From NCBI GenBank assembly GCA_964581385.1, contig CAZOOK010000011.1, positions 62,001 to 126,000 of the forward strand: a DNA stretch of 64,000 nucleotides, read 5' to 3'. The notes under the pieces are model-generated. The model did not search any database and was not told the DNA's origin. It worked only from the letters and a program-made list of their open reading frames with translations. This document shows, piece by piece, positions 1 to 8,838 of this stretch. Every line of letters begins with the position of its first letter. The first letter of the stretch is position 1. The position numbers and the translations under genes were made by a program. The stretch comes from CAZOOK01 sp964581385 (GTDB taxonomy: Bacteria > Pseudomonadota > Gammaproteobacteria > Nevskiales > Nevskiaceae).

Positions 1-95
1 TGATTGGCGGTAACGCCAGCAACGCCAATATTGAGCAATAGCTTGCAGCAAGATGAATCGCGCCGACAGCGGGGCAAAATACCTCATGCCTATCG

Positions 96-107
96 TACCG
101 ATCGGTA
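96..107. promoter_or_regulatory. short palindrome in the left-edge intergenic stretch
   Basis: TACCGATCGGTA is a perfect 12-bp palindrome in the 158 bases left of the isocitrate dehydrogenase stop. TetR-type operators often have this ACCnnnCGGT-like look, so it may serve a gene beyond the left edge. A 12-bp palindrome in GC-rich DNA can arise by chance. Nothing else is recognisable in bases 1-158. Confidence 0.2.
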
Positions 108-158
108 TGCCGCGAACCGGCGCCATCACAGCGGAGCCAGGAGTCACAGCTCGACTTT

Positions 159-1223
159 CTAATCGCTGGCGCGGATGCGGGCAACCAGCGCCTTCGTGAA
201 CGTCTCGGTGTTTGCGGCCCCGCCGAGGTCGCCGGTACGCACCTGATCGATGTTGAGCGTGTCGTCAATTGCTTTGCGCAGCCGCTTGGCTTTCGCAGGG
301 AGCTGGCAGTGGTCGAGCATCATCGCGGCGGCCAGCAGCAAGGCGATGGGATTAGCGATGCCCTTGCCGGCGATGTCCGGCGCCGAACCGTGTACGGCCT
401 CGAAGATCGCCGCGTCGAGGCCGATATTGGCGCCCGGCGCCATGCCGAGTCCGCCGACGAGGCCGGCGACTTCGTCGGACAGAATGTCGCCGAACAGGTT
501 GGTCGTCACCAGCACGTCAAACTGCCAGGGATCGAGCACCAATTTCATCGCACAGGCGTCGATGATGACTTCGCTCATCTTGACTTTGCCGTGGTATTTC
601 TCGATGTAGAGATCGCGCGCCGTCTCCAGAAAAATACCGGTCAGCGCCTTCATGATGTTGGCCTTGTGGACAACGGTGACTTTCTTGCGACCGTTGGCGA
701 TGGCGTAATCGAACGCGAATTCGATGATGTGGCGGCAGCCCTGCCGCGTGTTGATGCCGGTGGACATGCCCACGGCGTGTGGGTCGCCATCGATCGGGAT
801 GAAGTGCTCGTAGCCCATGTATAGGCCTTCGACGTTCTCGCGCACGATCACCAGATCGATGTTTTCGTAGCGGCCGCCGGGAATCAGCGTACGCGCCGGG
901 CGCAGGTTCGCGTAGAGCTTGAACTCCTCGCGTAGGCGCACGTTCGACGAGCGATAGCCGCCGGCCGACGGTGTTTCCAGAGGGCCCTTCAGTGCCAGCC
1001 GCGTGCGGCGGATGCTGTCGAGCGCCGCCGCCGGCAGCGGATCTCCAGCCGCCTTGACGCCGGCGAGTCCGGCGACCTGCCGGTCCCAGTCGAAATGCAC
1101 GTCAAGAGCGTCGAGCGCCGCCAGCGTAGCGTCGACGATTTCCGGCCCAATGCCGTCGCCCGGAATCAATGTGGCGGGAATATGCGTATCCATGGGGAAT
1201 TCCGTGACGGACGTTTGCACCAT
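159..1223 (-). CDS. NAD-type isocitrate dehydrogenase (isocitrate/isopropylmalate dehydrogenase family)
   Basis: Cytoplasmic beta-decarboxylating dehydrogenase that oxidises isocitrate to 2-oxoglutarate in the TCA cycle. The N-terminus carries the family start LIPGDGIGPEIV. Substrate-loop residues appear in SNVRLREEFKLYANLRP, the VRENVEGLYMG segment follows, and the metal-binding aspartates lie in TTNLFGDILSDEVAGLVGG. EAVHGSAPDIAGKGIANP is the typical cofactor-site stretch. At about 354 residues it has the short monomer length of NAD-dependent ICDH rather than the 415-residue NADP enzyme. The start at 1223 is chosen because AGGAGGT lies 5-6 bases upstream; an in-frame GTG at 1241 would place that site inside the gene. 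A 3-isopropylmalate or homoisocitrate dehydrogenase role cannot be fully excluded. Confidence 0.88.
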   Translation of the reverse strand: MVQTSVTEFPMDTHIPATLIPGDGIGPEIVDATLAALDALDVHFDWDRQVAGLAGVKAAGDPLPAAALDSIRRTRLALKGPLETPSAGGYRSSNVRLREEFKLYANLRPARTLIPGGRYENIDLVIVRENVEGLYMGYEHFIPIDGDPHAVGMSTGINTRQGCRHIIEFAFDYAIANGRKKVTVVHKANIMKALTGIFLETARDLYIEKYHGKVKMSEVIIDACAMKLVLDPWQFDVLVTTNLFGDILSDEVAGLVGGLGMAPGANIGLDAAIFEAVHGSAPDIAGKGIANPIALLLAAAMMLDHCQLPAKAKRLRKAIDDTLNIDQVRTGDLGGAANTETFTKALVARIRASD

Positions 1224-1279
1224 TCGGACCTCCTGTCTCACGCAAACTTCACGCCGGGAAGATTAAAGCTAAAACACGC

Positions 1280-2254
1280 TTACGATGATCCCGACCGCTC
1301 CTTGCGTGCGCGCGGATGCGCGGCGTCGTACACCTGTGCGAGCCGCTTCCAATCTAGATGTGTGTAGATCTGCGTGGTCGACAGGCTGGCATGGCCGAGC
1401 AGTTCCTGCACCGCGCGCAGATCGCCGCTGGATTCGAGCAGGTGTGTTGCGAACGAATGGCGCAGCTTGTGCGGATGCAGATGCCCGGGCAGACCGGTGG
1501 CGACTGCCCACGCGGCGAGCCGGCGCTGAACGGTGCGCGGCGTCAGGCGGGTCCCGTCGCGACCGATGAAGACAGCGGTTTCGTCCGGCTCGGCCATGCC
1601 GGTACGCGCGCGCACCCAGTCGCGCAAAATTGCGCGTGCCTTGCGCCCGACCGGCACGATGCGTTCCTTGCGACCCTTGCCGAGCACGCGCACTTCGCTG
1701 AAGTCATCGCTGAATTGCGCGAGGTCGAGACCGCATAGCTCGGACAGGCGCAGTCCGGATGAATAGAACAGCTCCACCAGCGCGCGATCACGCACCGCGA
1801 GCGCACCATCACCGGAAGGCATTTCGAGCGCGCGCTGCAAATCCTCGGCGGTGGCGGGCTCCGGCAGGCGGCGGCGTAATTTGGGACCGCGTACGTCGGC
1901 GGCGGGATTGGTATCAAGCTGTCCTTGCCGGACCAGATGACGGAAAAATCCGCGGACGCTGGATAGCTCGCGCTGGATGCTCGCGGCCTGCAAGCCGGCG
2001 CGGGCGCGTGTGGCGACAAAGGTACGCATCGCGTGCACGTCCGCGCGCTCGGGTGCGATGGCCTGTGTGGCGCAGAAAGCGATGAAGGCGCGCAAATCGC
2101 GATCGGCAGCCACGAGCGTGTGCGGCGATGCGCGGCGGATGTCGCGCAAGTGGCGCACATACTCGGAAACGGCGGCGGGAAGTGACGCTTTGGTATCACT
2201 GTCAGCGGACGCGACAGCAGACGCTTTGGATATTCGCTGCGCGGAGCCGGCCAC
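1280..2254 (-). CDS. xerC: site-specific tyrosine recombinase XerC
   Basis: Tyrosine recombinase that resolves chromosome dimers at dif together with XerD. The SAM-like N-terminal core-binding domain covers about residues 25-120. The catalytic domain shows the full set of active residues: Arg169 in SSGLRLSE, Lys193 in the beta-hairpin, His262 and Arg265 in HPHKLRHSFATH, His288 in LLGHASLSTT and the nucleophile Tyr297. The 324-residue length includes an extra N-terminal tail of about 25 residues compared with E. coli XerC (298). The GTG start at 2254 lies six bases after the DUF484 stop, so translation is probably coupled. An internal start is possible because no strong ribosome site is seen. 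The position downstream of dapF and DUF484 supports XerC over XerD. Confidence 0.93.
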   Translation of the reverse strand: MAGSAQRISKASAVASADSDTKASLPAAVSEYVRHLRDIRRASPHTLVAADRDLRAFIAFCATQAIAPERADVHAMRTFVATRARAGLQAASIQRELSSVRGFFRHLVRQGQLDTNPAADVRGPKLRRRLPEPATAEDLQRALEMPSGDGALAVRDRALVELFYSSGLRLSELCGLDLAQFSDDFSEVRVLGKGRKERIVPVGRKARAILRDWVRARTGMAEPDETAVFIGRDGTRLTPRTVQRRLAAWAVATGLPGHLHPHKLRHSFATHLLESSGDLRAVQELLGHASLSTTQIYTHLDWKRLAQVYDAAHPRARKERSGSS

Positions 2255-2260
2255 TTGGTA

Positions 2261-2962
2261 TTACGTCAGACGTGCACGCACAGCCGCCGCGATCAGCTCG
2301 GCGGTCATTTCCAGGAACAGCTTGCCCTGGCGCGGCTGAAAGCGATCCGCTTCACGCGAGCCGAGCGCGATCATGCCGAGGTTCTTTTCTTTTTCCAGCG
2401 GCACGATCGCGGCGGAGTGGATGATCGCGTCGCAGCGCGGGAACAGCAGCCGCGCGCGCGCTTCGTCGATCGGCCCGCATTCGACGAGACGCGTGCGGAA
2501 AAAATTGTCGTAGGCGCGCGCGATAACACTTTCCGGCTCGATCGGTACGATGCCTTCGATGTCATGTCGCAGAAAAGCCGTGCCGTTGATGCCGATGAAG
2601 ACATCGTCGATATCGAAATCCTCGCGCATACACGCACGCAGGGCGGCAGCGACGGATGCGAGCGACGGCGCGCGGATCAGCGCGCGCGCAAGCTTGTGCA
2701 TATTGGTCGCGCGGCGCTCGTTGTCGCGTGCGAAATCGATAAGGCTGGCGATACGATCTTCAAACCGCCGGTTCTTGGCGCGCAGCAACTCCACCTGACG
2801 TTCGATCAGCGAGATCGCCGCGCCGGATTTGTGCGACAGCTCCAGCGTCTCCAGCAGATCGGGATGCCGCTCGACCAGATCGGGATTCGTGCGCAGCCAC
2901 GCAATCACCTGCGCTTCGTCCAGCATCGGTGCCACTGCCAACTCTTCGCTTAGTCCGCCCAC
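2261..2962 (-). CDS. DUF484 family protein
   Basis: Cytoplasmic protein of 233 residues in the DUF484 family, the conserved gene between dapF and xerC in gammaproteobacteria. Its exact function is unknown. The N-terminal helical part (LDEAQVIAWLRTNPDLVERH, where residues 13-32 match the family start) is followed by a coiled-coil-like stretch rich in R, E and L around residues 45-75. A GAF-like region then ends in a conserved segment with MIALGSREADRFQPRQG. The GTG start at 2962 overlaps the end of dapF by 13 bases, which indicates coupling within one minus-strand operon. Identification rests on both the sequence style and the gene order. Confidence 0.85.
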   Translation of the reverse strand: MGGLSEELAVAPMLDEAQVIAWLRTNPDLVERHPDLLETLELSHKSGAAISLIERQVELLRAKNRRFEDRIASLIDFARDNERRATNMHKLARALIRAPSLASVAAALRACMREDFDIDDVFIGINGTAFLRHDIEGIVPIEPESVIARAYDNFFRTRLVECGPIDEARARLLFPRCDAIIHSAAIVPLEKEKNLGMIALGSREADRFQPRQGKLFLEMTAELIAAAVRARLT

Positions 2963-3786
2963 TCCAGGCTCCCTTCAAACACGGTTTCCGCCGGGCCGGT
3001 CATCCATAGCGGCTGGTCGTCGCCGGCCCATTCCAGATGCAGGATACCCCCGCGTAGCTCCATCGCCACGCGCGTACCCAGTCTGCCCCAAATTCTTCCC
3101 ATCGCCATCGCTGCGCAGGCGCCGCTGCCGCAGGCCAGCGTTTCGCCGCTGCCGCGCTCGTACACGCGCAGCCGCGCGCGCGCTTGGTCGATCACTTGCA
3201 GGAAGCCGACATTGACGCTCTGCGGAAACGCTGGCTGCGCCTGCATGGCGGGACCGAGCGTCGCCACCCGCGCCGTATCGACATCGGTGACCGCGATCAC
3301 GGCGTGCGGATTGCCCATTGATACTGCACCGAATTCGATAGACGCGCCATCGACATCCAGCCGATAGCGCAGTGCGCGCGCCGGCTGCGTCAGCGGAATA
3401 TCGCGTGGCTCGAAGCGCGGCACACCCATGTTGACGGTGACGAGGCCATCGTCACGCAAGTTCAATTCCAGCGTACTGGTGGAGGTGCGCACGCGCAGCT
3501 GCGATTTTTTGCTGAGACCGTGATCACGGACGAAGCGCGCGAGACAGCGTGAACCGTTGCCGCACTGACCAACTTCCGAACCATCGGCGTTGAAGATGCG
3601 ATAGCCGAAATCAACATCGGCCGCCGGCGGCGGTTCGATAATCAGAATCTGGTCGCAGCCAACGCCAAAACGGCGATCCGTGAGGCGGGTCAGCAGTTCG
3701 GGCGACGGCGAAAACGACTGGCGAGTAGCGTCGATAACGACGAAGTCATTGCCGAGCCCCTGCATTTTCGTAAAGCGCAGTTCCAT
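2950..3786 (-). CDS. dapF: diaminopimelate epimerase
   Basis: PLP-independent epimerase that converts LL- to meso-diaminopimelate for lysine and peptidoglycan synthesis. Both catalytic cysteines are visible: Cys75 in GQCGNGSRC and Cys219 in ETLACGSGACAAM. The N-terminus MELRFTKMQGLGNDFVVID and the 278-residue length are standard. It heads the dapF - DUF484 - xerC operon. In many relatives lysA and the small lipoprotein lptM lie just upstream; here neither is present, and the upstream DNA is a control region for the divergent peroxidase gene. Confidence 0.97.
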   Translation of the reverse strand: MELRFTKMQGLGNDFVVIDATRQSFSPSPELLTRLTDRRFGVGCDQILIIEPPPAADVDFGYRIFNADGSEVGQCGNGSRCLARFVRDHGLSKKSQLRVRTSTSTLELNLRDDGLVTVNMGVPRFEPRDIPLTQPARALRYRLDVDGASIEFGAVSMGNPHAVIAVTDVDTARVATLGPAMQAQPAFPQSVNVGFLQVIDQARARLRVYERGSGETLACGSGACAAMAMGRIWGRLGTRVAMELRGGILHLEWAGDDQPLWMTGPAETVFEGSLEWAD

Positions 3787-3989
3787 CGCGGAAGGTTAAC
3801 AGGGCAGTGCATCGCATGGCGAGATAAAGGCCTCGTGCAACTCGGACACGAACACACTCCTTTCCATTTCAGGTGCGGAAGACGAACTAAGCCGCACCGT
3901 ATGCGGTGCACGACTTCGCAGCGCGCGATTTCGATCCAAAACGGATTCCTCGCCGAGCCGCAGCAAATGACTGATTCTCACTCTCTATT

Positions 3990-4008
3990 GCAAATACGAA
4001 TCGTTATC
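3990..4008 (+). promoter_or_regulatory. putative Fur box upstream of the di-haem peroxidase operon
   Basis: Read on the minus strand this is GATAACGATTCGTATTTGC, which matches the classic 19-bp Fur consensus at 13 of 19 positions by eye, with an intact GATAA-GAT half. A second Fur-like half site (AATGA, then ATTCTCA) lies just before it at about 3966-3981. The site is 45 bases before the peroxidase start and 204 bases from dapF. Fur control of the downstream genes is inferred. Confidence 0.5.
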
Positions 4009-4052
4009 ACTAACATCCGCACTGAAATGGGGAAGGGTGTTCACTGGCAACG

Positions 4053-5414
4053 ATGAACTTGAATGGCGCATCTCGGGCGGGCCTATGTGCCGCGCTCACG
4101 GCGGTTTTGCTCGCCGCTGGCTGTGGTGGCAACAGCAACGGCAAAGTGGCGGCCGCTACCGGGCTTTCTCCCGCCGCGGATCTGGGGCGGCAGGCATTTT
4201 CCGATGTCGCGTTATCGGCTTCCGGAACCCAGTCCTGCGCGAGCTGCCACATCGCATCGAAAGCTTTCACCGACGGGCAGGTGGTGCCGTTCGGCGGCCT
4301 CCACTTCGTTCCGCCGGCCACCGGTGATGCCGGCCTCCGCAACACTCCGACGCTGATGTATGCGTCGTACTCGCCCGATTTCTTTTTCGATACGGACGGC
4401 ACACCGACTGGCGGCTTTTTCCGTGATGGTCGCGCGGCGACGCTCGCCGATCAGGCGCAACGTCCCTTCACGACGTCCTTCAAAATGGCGAACGCCAGCC
4501 CGGACGAGGTCGTCCAGCGGCTGCGGACGCGGCCTTACCTGCAGCAGTTCATCGACCTCTATGGCGCTGATTCGCTGAACAACCCGGAGGTTGCGGTGGG
4601 CCATCTCGCCGAAGCGCTGGCCGCGTTCCAGACGGAAGATGAATCGTTCCATCCGTTCACGAGCAAGTACGACTTCTGGCAAGCAGGGCGGGCGACGCTG
4701 ACGCAGCAGGAGTTGAATGGCCTGCGCCTGTACAACGATCCGACCCGCGGCAACTGCGCAGCCTGCCATCCGAGCACTTCGGCCGACGGCGGCCTGACGC
4801 CACCGCTGTTCACCGATTTCACGTACGACAATCTCGGCGTTCCGCGCAACCCGAACATCCCCGCCAACGACGATGCGCAAACATTGGCCTATGTGCCCTA
4901 CAACAGCGCCGATGGCGCGCATAAGTATTACGACATGGGCCTGTGCGGACCCCTGCGCAGTGACCTCGGCGCACAAGGCGCCAACGCTTCGCTGTGTGGC
5001 GCTTTCAAGGTGCCGACGCTGCGCGATATCGCGCTGACGGCGCCCTATTTCCACAACGGCGAATTTCCCACGCTGCAGGAAGCGCTCAGCTTCTACGTCA
5101 CGCGCGATACCGATCCATCGCGCTGGTACCCGACCGATGGCGCCGGCAATGTCACCAAGTTCGACGATCTCGAAGCCGTTTACGGCGGGGAGTTCGTCAT
5201 GAACATCAACGTGCTCGGCAGCGACGCCAACTATGTCGGCAACGTCAACACCGTCGAGATTCCGTACAACCGCAAGTTCGGTCAGACGGCGTCCTTGTCA
5301 CCGGCTGACATCGATGACGTCATCGCGTTTCTGTGCACGCTGACCGACGGCTATGACCCGCAACATCCCGAGAATTACACCTTGCCAGCGCAGTGTGCGG
5401 CGACCTCTCCTTGA
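4053..5414 (+). CDS. MauG/CcpA-type di-haem cytochrome c peroxidase lipoprotein
   Basis: Predicted exported di-haem enzyme of 453 residues. The N-terminus is a lipoprotein signal with the lipobox LLAAGC (Cys24), so it is probably anchored in the outer or inner membrane facing the periplasm. Two c-type haem sites are visible: CASCH at residues 62-66 and CAACH near 234-238, the arrangement of bacterial cytochrome c peroxidases and MauG enzymes. APYFHNG near residue 330 is the usual conserved stretch after the second haem. It is the first gene of a plus-strand set and lies behind a Fur-like box. Whether it reduces peroxide or oxidises a protein partner cannot be read from sequence. Confidence 0.85.
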   Translation: MNLNGASRAGLCAALTAVLLAAGCGGNSNGKVAAATGLSPAADLGRQAFSDVALSASGTQSCASCHIASKAFTDGQVVPFGGLHFVPPATGDAGLRNTPTLMYASYSPDFFFDTDGTPTGGFFRDGRAATLADQAQRPFTTSFKMANASPDEVVQRLRTRPYLQQFIDLYGADSLNNPEVAVGHLAEALAAFQTEDESFHPFTSKYDFWQAGRATLTQQELNGLRLYNDPTRGNCAACHPSTSADGGLTPPLFTDFTYDNLGVPRNPNIPANDDAQTLAYVPYNSADGAHKYYDMGLCGPLRSDLGAQGANASLCGAFKVPTLRDIALTAPYFHNGEFPTLQEALSFYVTRDTDPSRWYPTDGAGNVTKFDDLEAVYGGEFVMNINVLGSDANYVGNVNTVEIPYNRKFGQTASLSPADIDDVIAFLCTLTDGYDPQHPENYTLPAQCAATSP

Positions 5415-5445
5415 CCCTAACGATTAGACGATTTCCGGACCAACC

Positions 5446-6822
5446 ATGACCCCGAACCTCTTCCCAAAAAAATTACTGATCGCTGCCGCCGCAATGAGCC
5501 TTGCGGGCGCCGCCTCGGCGGCTGATCCGAACGCCGCTGCCACGCAACCGTTGGAGCAGAAAATCGATAGCCTGTCGCAGCAGCTCGATACGCTGAAAGC
5601 GCAGCTGCAACAGCTCAAGTCGCAGAACGACGCGCTCGCCACGGCGCAGGAGCGACAGGAACAGCAGACCGCGCAAGCGGCGCAGCCGCATGCATCGCCA
5701 TTCGACAACCTGAGCCTCTGGGGTTACGGCGAGGTGTACTACACGCGCCCGATCCACGAGACCGAAAAGACCGTGGCCGATCTTGCGCGCGCGGTGTTCG
5801 GCATCGGCTATCGCTTCGATGACAAGACGCGCTTCAATTCCGAGTACGAGGTCGAACACGGGGTAACCTCGGCAAACGATCCCGGCGAGTTCGAAGTCGA
5901 GCAACTCTATGTGGATCATCAGTTCAATCGCTGGGCCGCTGTGGAAGGCGGACTGTTCCTGATTCCGGTGGGCCTGATCAACGAACACCACGAGCCGACC
6001 GCCTTCTATGGCGTACAGCGCAATTTCGTCGAGACGCTGATCATTCCGAGTACCTGGCGCGAAGGCGGCTTCGCCTTCCATGGCAATACCGATTTCGGGC
6101 TCGACTGGAATGTGGGCCTGACCACCAGCGTCAACCTGTCGCATTGGGAAGGCAACCCGGAAGATCCGATCTACAGCACCGCGCTCGAACTCATCAATGA
6201 GGGAGCCGGACCGATGGCAGGCACGCATCAGGAACTCGCGCTCGCCGACGCGCAGCATCTGTCGCAGTACCTGTCGCTGGTCTATCGCGGCGTGCCGGGA
6301 CTCGAAATCGGCGCGTTCGGCTCCACGGGTACTTCAACGTCGCCGACGGTGCCGGATGGCCCGACCAGCCAGCGCGTCTCGCTTTGGGAAGGACATGTGC
6401 GCTGGACGCCGGGCCGCGCTGATCTGTCAGCACTTTACGCGCGCGGCACCATCGGCGGCACGGGCGCTTACAACGCACTGAGTGTCGGTCAGTCGAATCC
6501 GATGCCCGCGTCTTTTTCCGGCTACTATGCCCAGGCCGCTTATTCAGTCTGGCAAAATGAGACCTACCGCGTGGCGCCGTTCGCGCGCTGGGAACGCTAC
6601 AACATCGGCCAGAGCTTTGAAGGTATTCCCGCGGGTGTTTCGCCGTATCCGACCGGACCGACTTCTACCGGCGGCCCCTGGCCACAGCCGTATGATCGCG
6701 TGTGGACCTATGGCGCCAATTTCTACGTCACGCCGAACGTGGTGCTGAAAGCCGACTATCAATCGTTCCAAAACAACAGTGATCTCTCACGCTTCGATCT
6801 CGGTCTGGGCTTGGCTTTCTAA
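5446..6822 (+). CDS. outer-membrane beta-barrel porin with N-terminal coiled coil
   Basis: 458 residues with a signal peptide (LLIAAAAMSLAGAASA, cleavage near residue 25). A coiled coil rich in L, Q and K follows at about residues 32-70, the trimerising or peptidoglycan-facing helix seen in phosphate-selective and OprO-like porins. The rest alternates aromatic and polar residues as in a beta-barrel and ends in Phe, the usual outer-membrane insertion signal. It lies 31 bases after the peroxidase gene and overlaps the FMN-binding gene by 44 bases. The transported solute is unknown; its place in a likely iron-regulated set suggests a metal- or electron-transfer-related role. Confidence 0.78.
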   Translation: MTPNLFPKKLLIAAAAMSLAGAASAADPNAAATQPLEQKIDSLSQQLDTLKAQLQQLKSQNDALATAQERQEQQTAQAAQPHASPFDNLSLWGYGEVYYTRPIHETEKTVADLARAVFGIGYRFDDKTRFNSEYEVEHGVTSANDPGEFEVEQLYVDHQFNRWAAVEGGLFLIPVGLINEHHEPTAFYGVQRNFVETLIIPSTWREGGFAFHGNTDFGLDWNVGLTTSVNLSHWEGNPEDPIYSTALELINEGAGPMAGTHQELALADAQHLSQYLSLVYRGVPGLEIGAFGSTGTSTSPTVPDGPTSQRVSLWEGHVRWTPGRADLSALYARGTIGGTGAYNALSVGQSNPMPASFSGYYAQAAYSVWQNETYRVAPFARWERYNIGQSFEGIPAGVSPYPTGPTSTGGPWPQPYDRVWTYGANFYVTPNVVLKADYQSFQNNSDLSRFDLGLGLAF

Positions 6823-7336
6823 GCCGAGAGCCTGGCTGGCGGCGCTGATACTGTTCAGCGCCGCTGGGCCCGTCATTGCCGATACGGTATATCTGTCGCC
6901 GGATAATTTTTTGCGCGAAACCTTTGGCACCACGTTGCCACAACCACAATTCCTTTGGCTCGACGACAAAGCGCAGGCGCAGCTCAAAGCCATCTTCGGC
7001 CATCCCTATCCGCAGGCGCGTTTGCGCTACTGGCGTGCGGTCGGCAAGACGGCTTGGGTGCTGGAGGACACCGGCAAGGAATTTCCGATCACTGCCGGCT
7101 TCGTCGTCAAGGATCACAAGATCGATACGGCGCGGGTCATGATCTACCGTGAGTCGCGCGGCGACGAGATTCACTATCCGTCTTTCCTCAAACAGTTTAG
7201 CGGCACCCATCTGAAGGACGACGAGCTCGATCCGGGTATCGACGGCATTTCCGGTGCGACGCTGTCGGTCGCCGCAATGAAACGCATGGCGCGCGCCGCG
7301 CTGACGCTCGACAGCCTTCTGGGTCCGGATCTCTGA
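6779..7336 (+). CDS. periplasmic FMN-binding domain protein
   Basis: 185 residues. An N-terminal hydrophobic signal (AWLAALILFSAAGPVIA) is followed by an FMN_bind domain like those of NqrC, RnfG and NosR. The covalent flavinylation motif is visible as DGISGATLS (SGAT at residues 158-161), where the Thr would carry FMN through a phosphodiester bond added by ApbE. No apbE lies in this window. The GTG start overlaps the porin by 44 bases, which implies translational coupling. With the PepSY membrane protein further down it could form a periplasmic electron-transfer route, possibly to ferric iron. The function is inferred from the domain. Confidence 0.82.
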   Translation: MISHASISVWAWLSKPRAWLAALILFSAAGPVIADTVYLSPDNFLRETFGTTLPQPQFLWLDDKAQAQLKAIFGHPYPQARLRYWRAVGKTAWVLEDTGKEFPITAGFVVKDHKIDTARVMIYRESRGDEIHYPSFLKQFSGTHLKDDELDPGIDGISGATLSVAAMKRMARAALTLDSLLGPDL

Positions 7337-7340
7337 CGCC

Positions 7341-7814
7341 GTGCCGACCGCGATGACGCTGCAGTTCGAATCCGTGCTCACCGCGCCGCGCGAGCGGATA
7401 TGGGGATGGATCACCTCGGTGGACGGCATCTCCGCCGAGCTGTGGCCGCTACTGCGCATGACCGTGCCAAAGGGCATCCGCTCGCTCACCGATGTCGAGG
7501 TACGATCGGGCGAGCGCCTGTTCCGTAGTTACATCCTGCTGTTCGGCCTCATCCCCATCGATTACTCGGACCTGACGCTGCTGCACCTCGAACCGCTACG
7601 CGGATTCGTCGAGCAGTCGCCGATGGGATTGATGACGCTATGGCGGCACGAACGCAGCATTCGCGAGCAGCTATCCGAAAACGATGGCACGGTCGTGATC
7701 GTCGATCGTCTCGCCTTCAGCTCGCGCGGGGCTGGTACTCTAGTCCGCTGGTTCCTGCGCAAACTCTTTCAACATCGCCATGCGGTCCTGCGCGCCCGTT
7801 TCGGGCATCGCTGA
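7341..7814 (+). CDS. SRPBCC-like (polyketide cyclase/START-fold) protein
   Basis: 157 residues, probably cytoplasmic, with no signal peptide. The opening (LQFESVLTAPRERIWGWITS), followed by alternating beta strands and a long C-terminal helix (VRWFLRKLFQHRHAVLRARF), is typical of the SRPBCC hydrophobic-ligand fold. No catalytic residues can be assigned. The GTG start lies four bases after the FMN-binding gene; an in-frame ATG at 7352 would remove four residues. The gene is clearly part of the same operon, but its job there is unknown. Confidence 0.65.
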   Translation: MPTAMTLQFESVLTAPRERIWGWITSVDGISAELWPLLRMTVPKGIRSLTDVEVRSGERLFRSYILLFGLIPIDYSDLTLLHLEPLRGFVEQSPMGLMTLWRHERSIREQLSENDGTVVIVDRLAFSSRGAGTLVRWFLRKLFQHRHAVLRARFGHR

Positions 7815-7904
7815 AAAATTCCCGACGGGGAGGAGCGTACGCGCCGGCCCGCTGTCCGTGCTGCTGCGTGATGTGGTGCGCTCGCACGCGTTCTATCTGG
7901 CGCC

Positions 7905-8693
7905 ATGAACAGTCCCGCGCAACGCCGCCGCCGCGCCCAGCACGCCGCCCGCATGCGCATCGGTGTGCTGCTGCATCGCTGGCATCGCCGCCTTGGACTA
8001 TTCGCCAGCCTGTTCCTGATCTGGCTCGCGCTCAGCGGCATTTTGATGAACGAAACCGCCACGCTCGGACTTGATTCCGCACGCGTGGGCTGGCCCTGGC
8101 TGATGCGCTGGTACGGATTGACGATGGACGTGCCGACAACCGGCTTCGTCGCCGACAGTCATGTACTAACCACGGTTGGCGACAGTATCGTTCTCGACGG
8201 TCGTGTCTTGAATCCAGCGCTACACGCGCCGCTCGGCATGGTCGCAAGCGGCCCGCTGCTATATGTCGCCACGACAGATAGCGTGCTGCTGCTGAAAGCC
8301 GATGGAACCCGCGTGGACGAGTTGCGCTCGCCACCGCTACCCGAAGCGATACTCCGTCGCATTGGGACCTCGACCGATCGCGTGGCCATCGTGGACGCCA
8401 ACGACAAGGTTTATACCTCGAACGACGGCGAGGAATGGAAACTGGATGAGGCTCCGCAGATCCGCTGGTCGCTGCCTCAGCCGCTGACCGCTTCACAGCG
8501 CCAAACAGCCGCGAGCCAGGCCCGGCCCAGCCTTCCGATTTCGCGAATCCTCGCCGATGCACACAGCGGACGACTGTTCGGTCGCTTTGGGCCCGCCTTC
8601 ATAAATTCCGTCGGGTTGGCGTCGATGCTGCTGGCAATCAGCGGCATCTGGCTGCTATGGCGTGCTGCGCGGCGGCGAACTGCATCACTCTGA
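7905..8693 (+). CDS. PepSY-associated transmembrane protein
   Basis: 262 residues. The N-terminal membrane helix after HRWHRRLGLFASLFLIW matches the PepSY_TM family opening (His-Arg-x-x-Gly-Leu, then SGIL). A large soluble, probably periplasmic region of about 180 residues follows, and a second helix (VGLASMLLAISGIWLLW) lies near the C-terminus. PepSY_TM proteins often accompany iron-siderophore reduction and flavin-based electron transfer. The spacing of 90 bases from the previous gene keeps it in the same transcription unit, and it is the last gene of the Fur-box set. Electron transfer through this protein is inference from family and neighbours. Confidence 0.75.
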   Translation: MNSPAQRRRRAQHAARMRIGVLLHRWHRRLGLFASLFLIWLALSGILMNETATLGLDSARVGWPWLMRWYGLTMDVPTTGFVADSHVLTTVGDSIVLDGRVLNPALHAPLGMVASGPLLYVATTDSVLLLKADGTRVDELRSPPLPEAILRRIGTSTDRVAIVDANDKVYTSNDGEEWKLDEAPQIRWSLPQPLTASQRQTAASQARPSLPISRILADAHSGRLFGRFGPAFINSVGLASMLLAISGIWLLWRAARRRTASL

Positions 8694-8780
8694 TGCGCAC
8701 ACCAGGATTGGTGAAGACGCTATTTCAGTGCAAGAGCTGGCTCATCGCCGGCGGCACGTTCTTCGCAATGCGTGGCGAGT

Positions 8781-8813
8781 ACAAAAAGAAAGGGCCGCAC
8801 GAGGCGGCCCTTT
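8781..8813. terminator. intrinsic terminator, best read on the minus strand
   Basis: A perfect 10-bp stem (AAAGGGCCGC and GCGGCCCTTT, 8789-8798 and 8804-8813) with a five-base loop. On the minus strand it is followed by CTTTTTGT, a good U-tract, and it sits 26 bases after the stop of the minus-strand porin. It can also slow plus-strand transcripts from the PepSY operon, which converges here. Confidence 0.85.
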
Positions 8814-8838
8814 CCGATACTGCTTGTGCCGCCTGCGA

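Noticed and set aside
3796..3981. Small minus-strand frame that could stand for lptM upstream of dapF
   Set aside because: No lipoprotein signal, no LptM features, and it overlaps the Fur-like control region.
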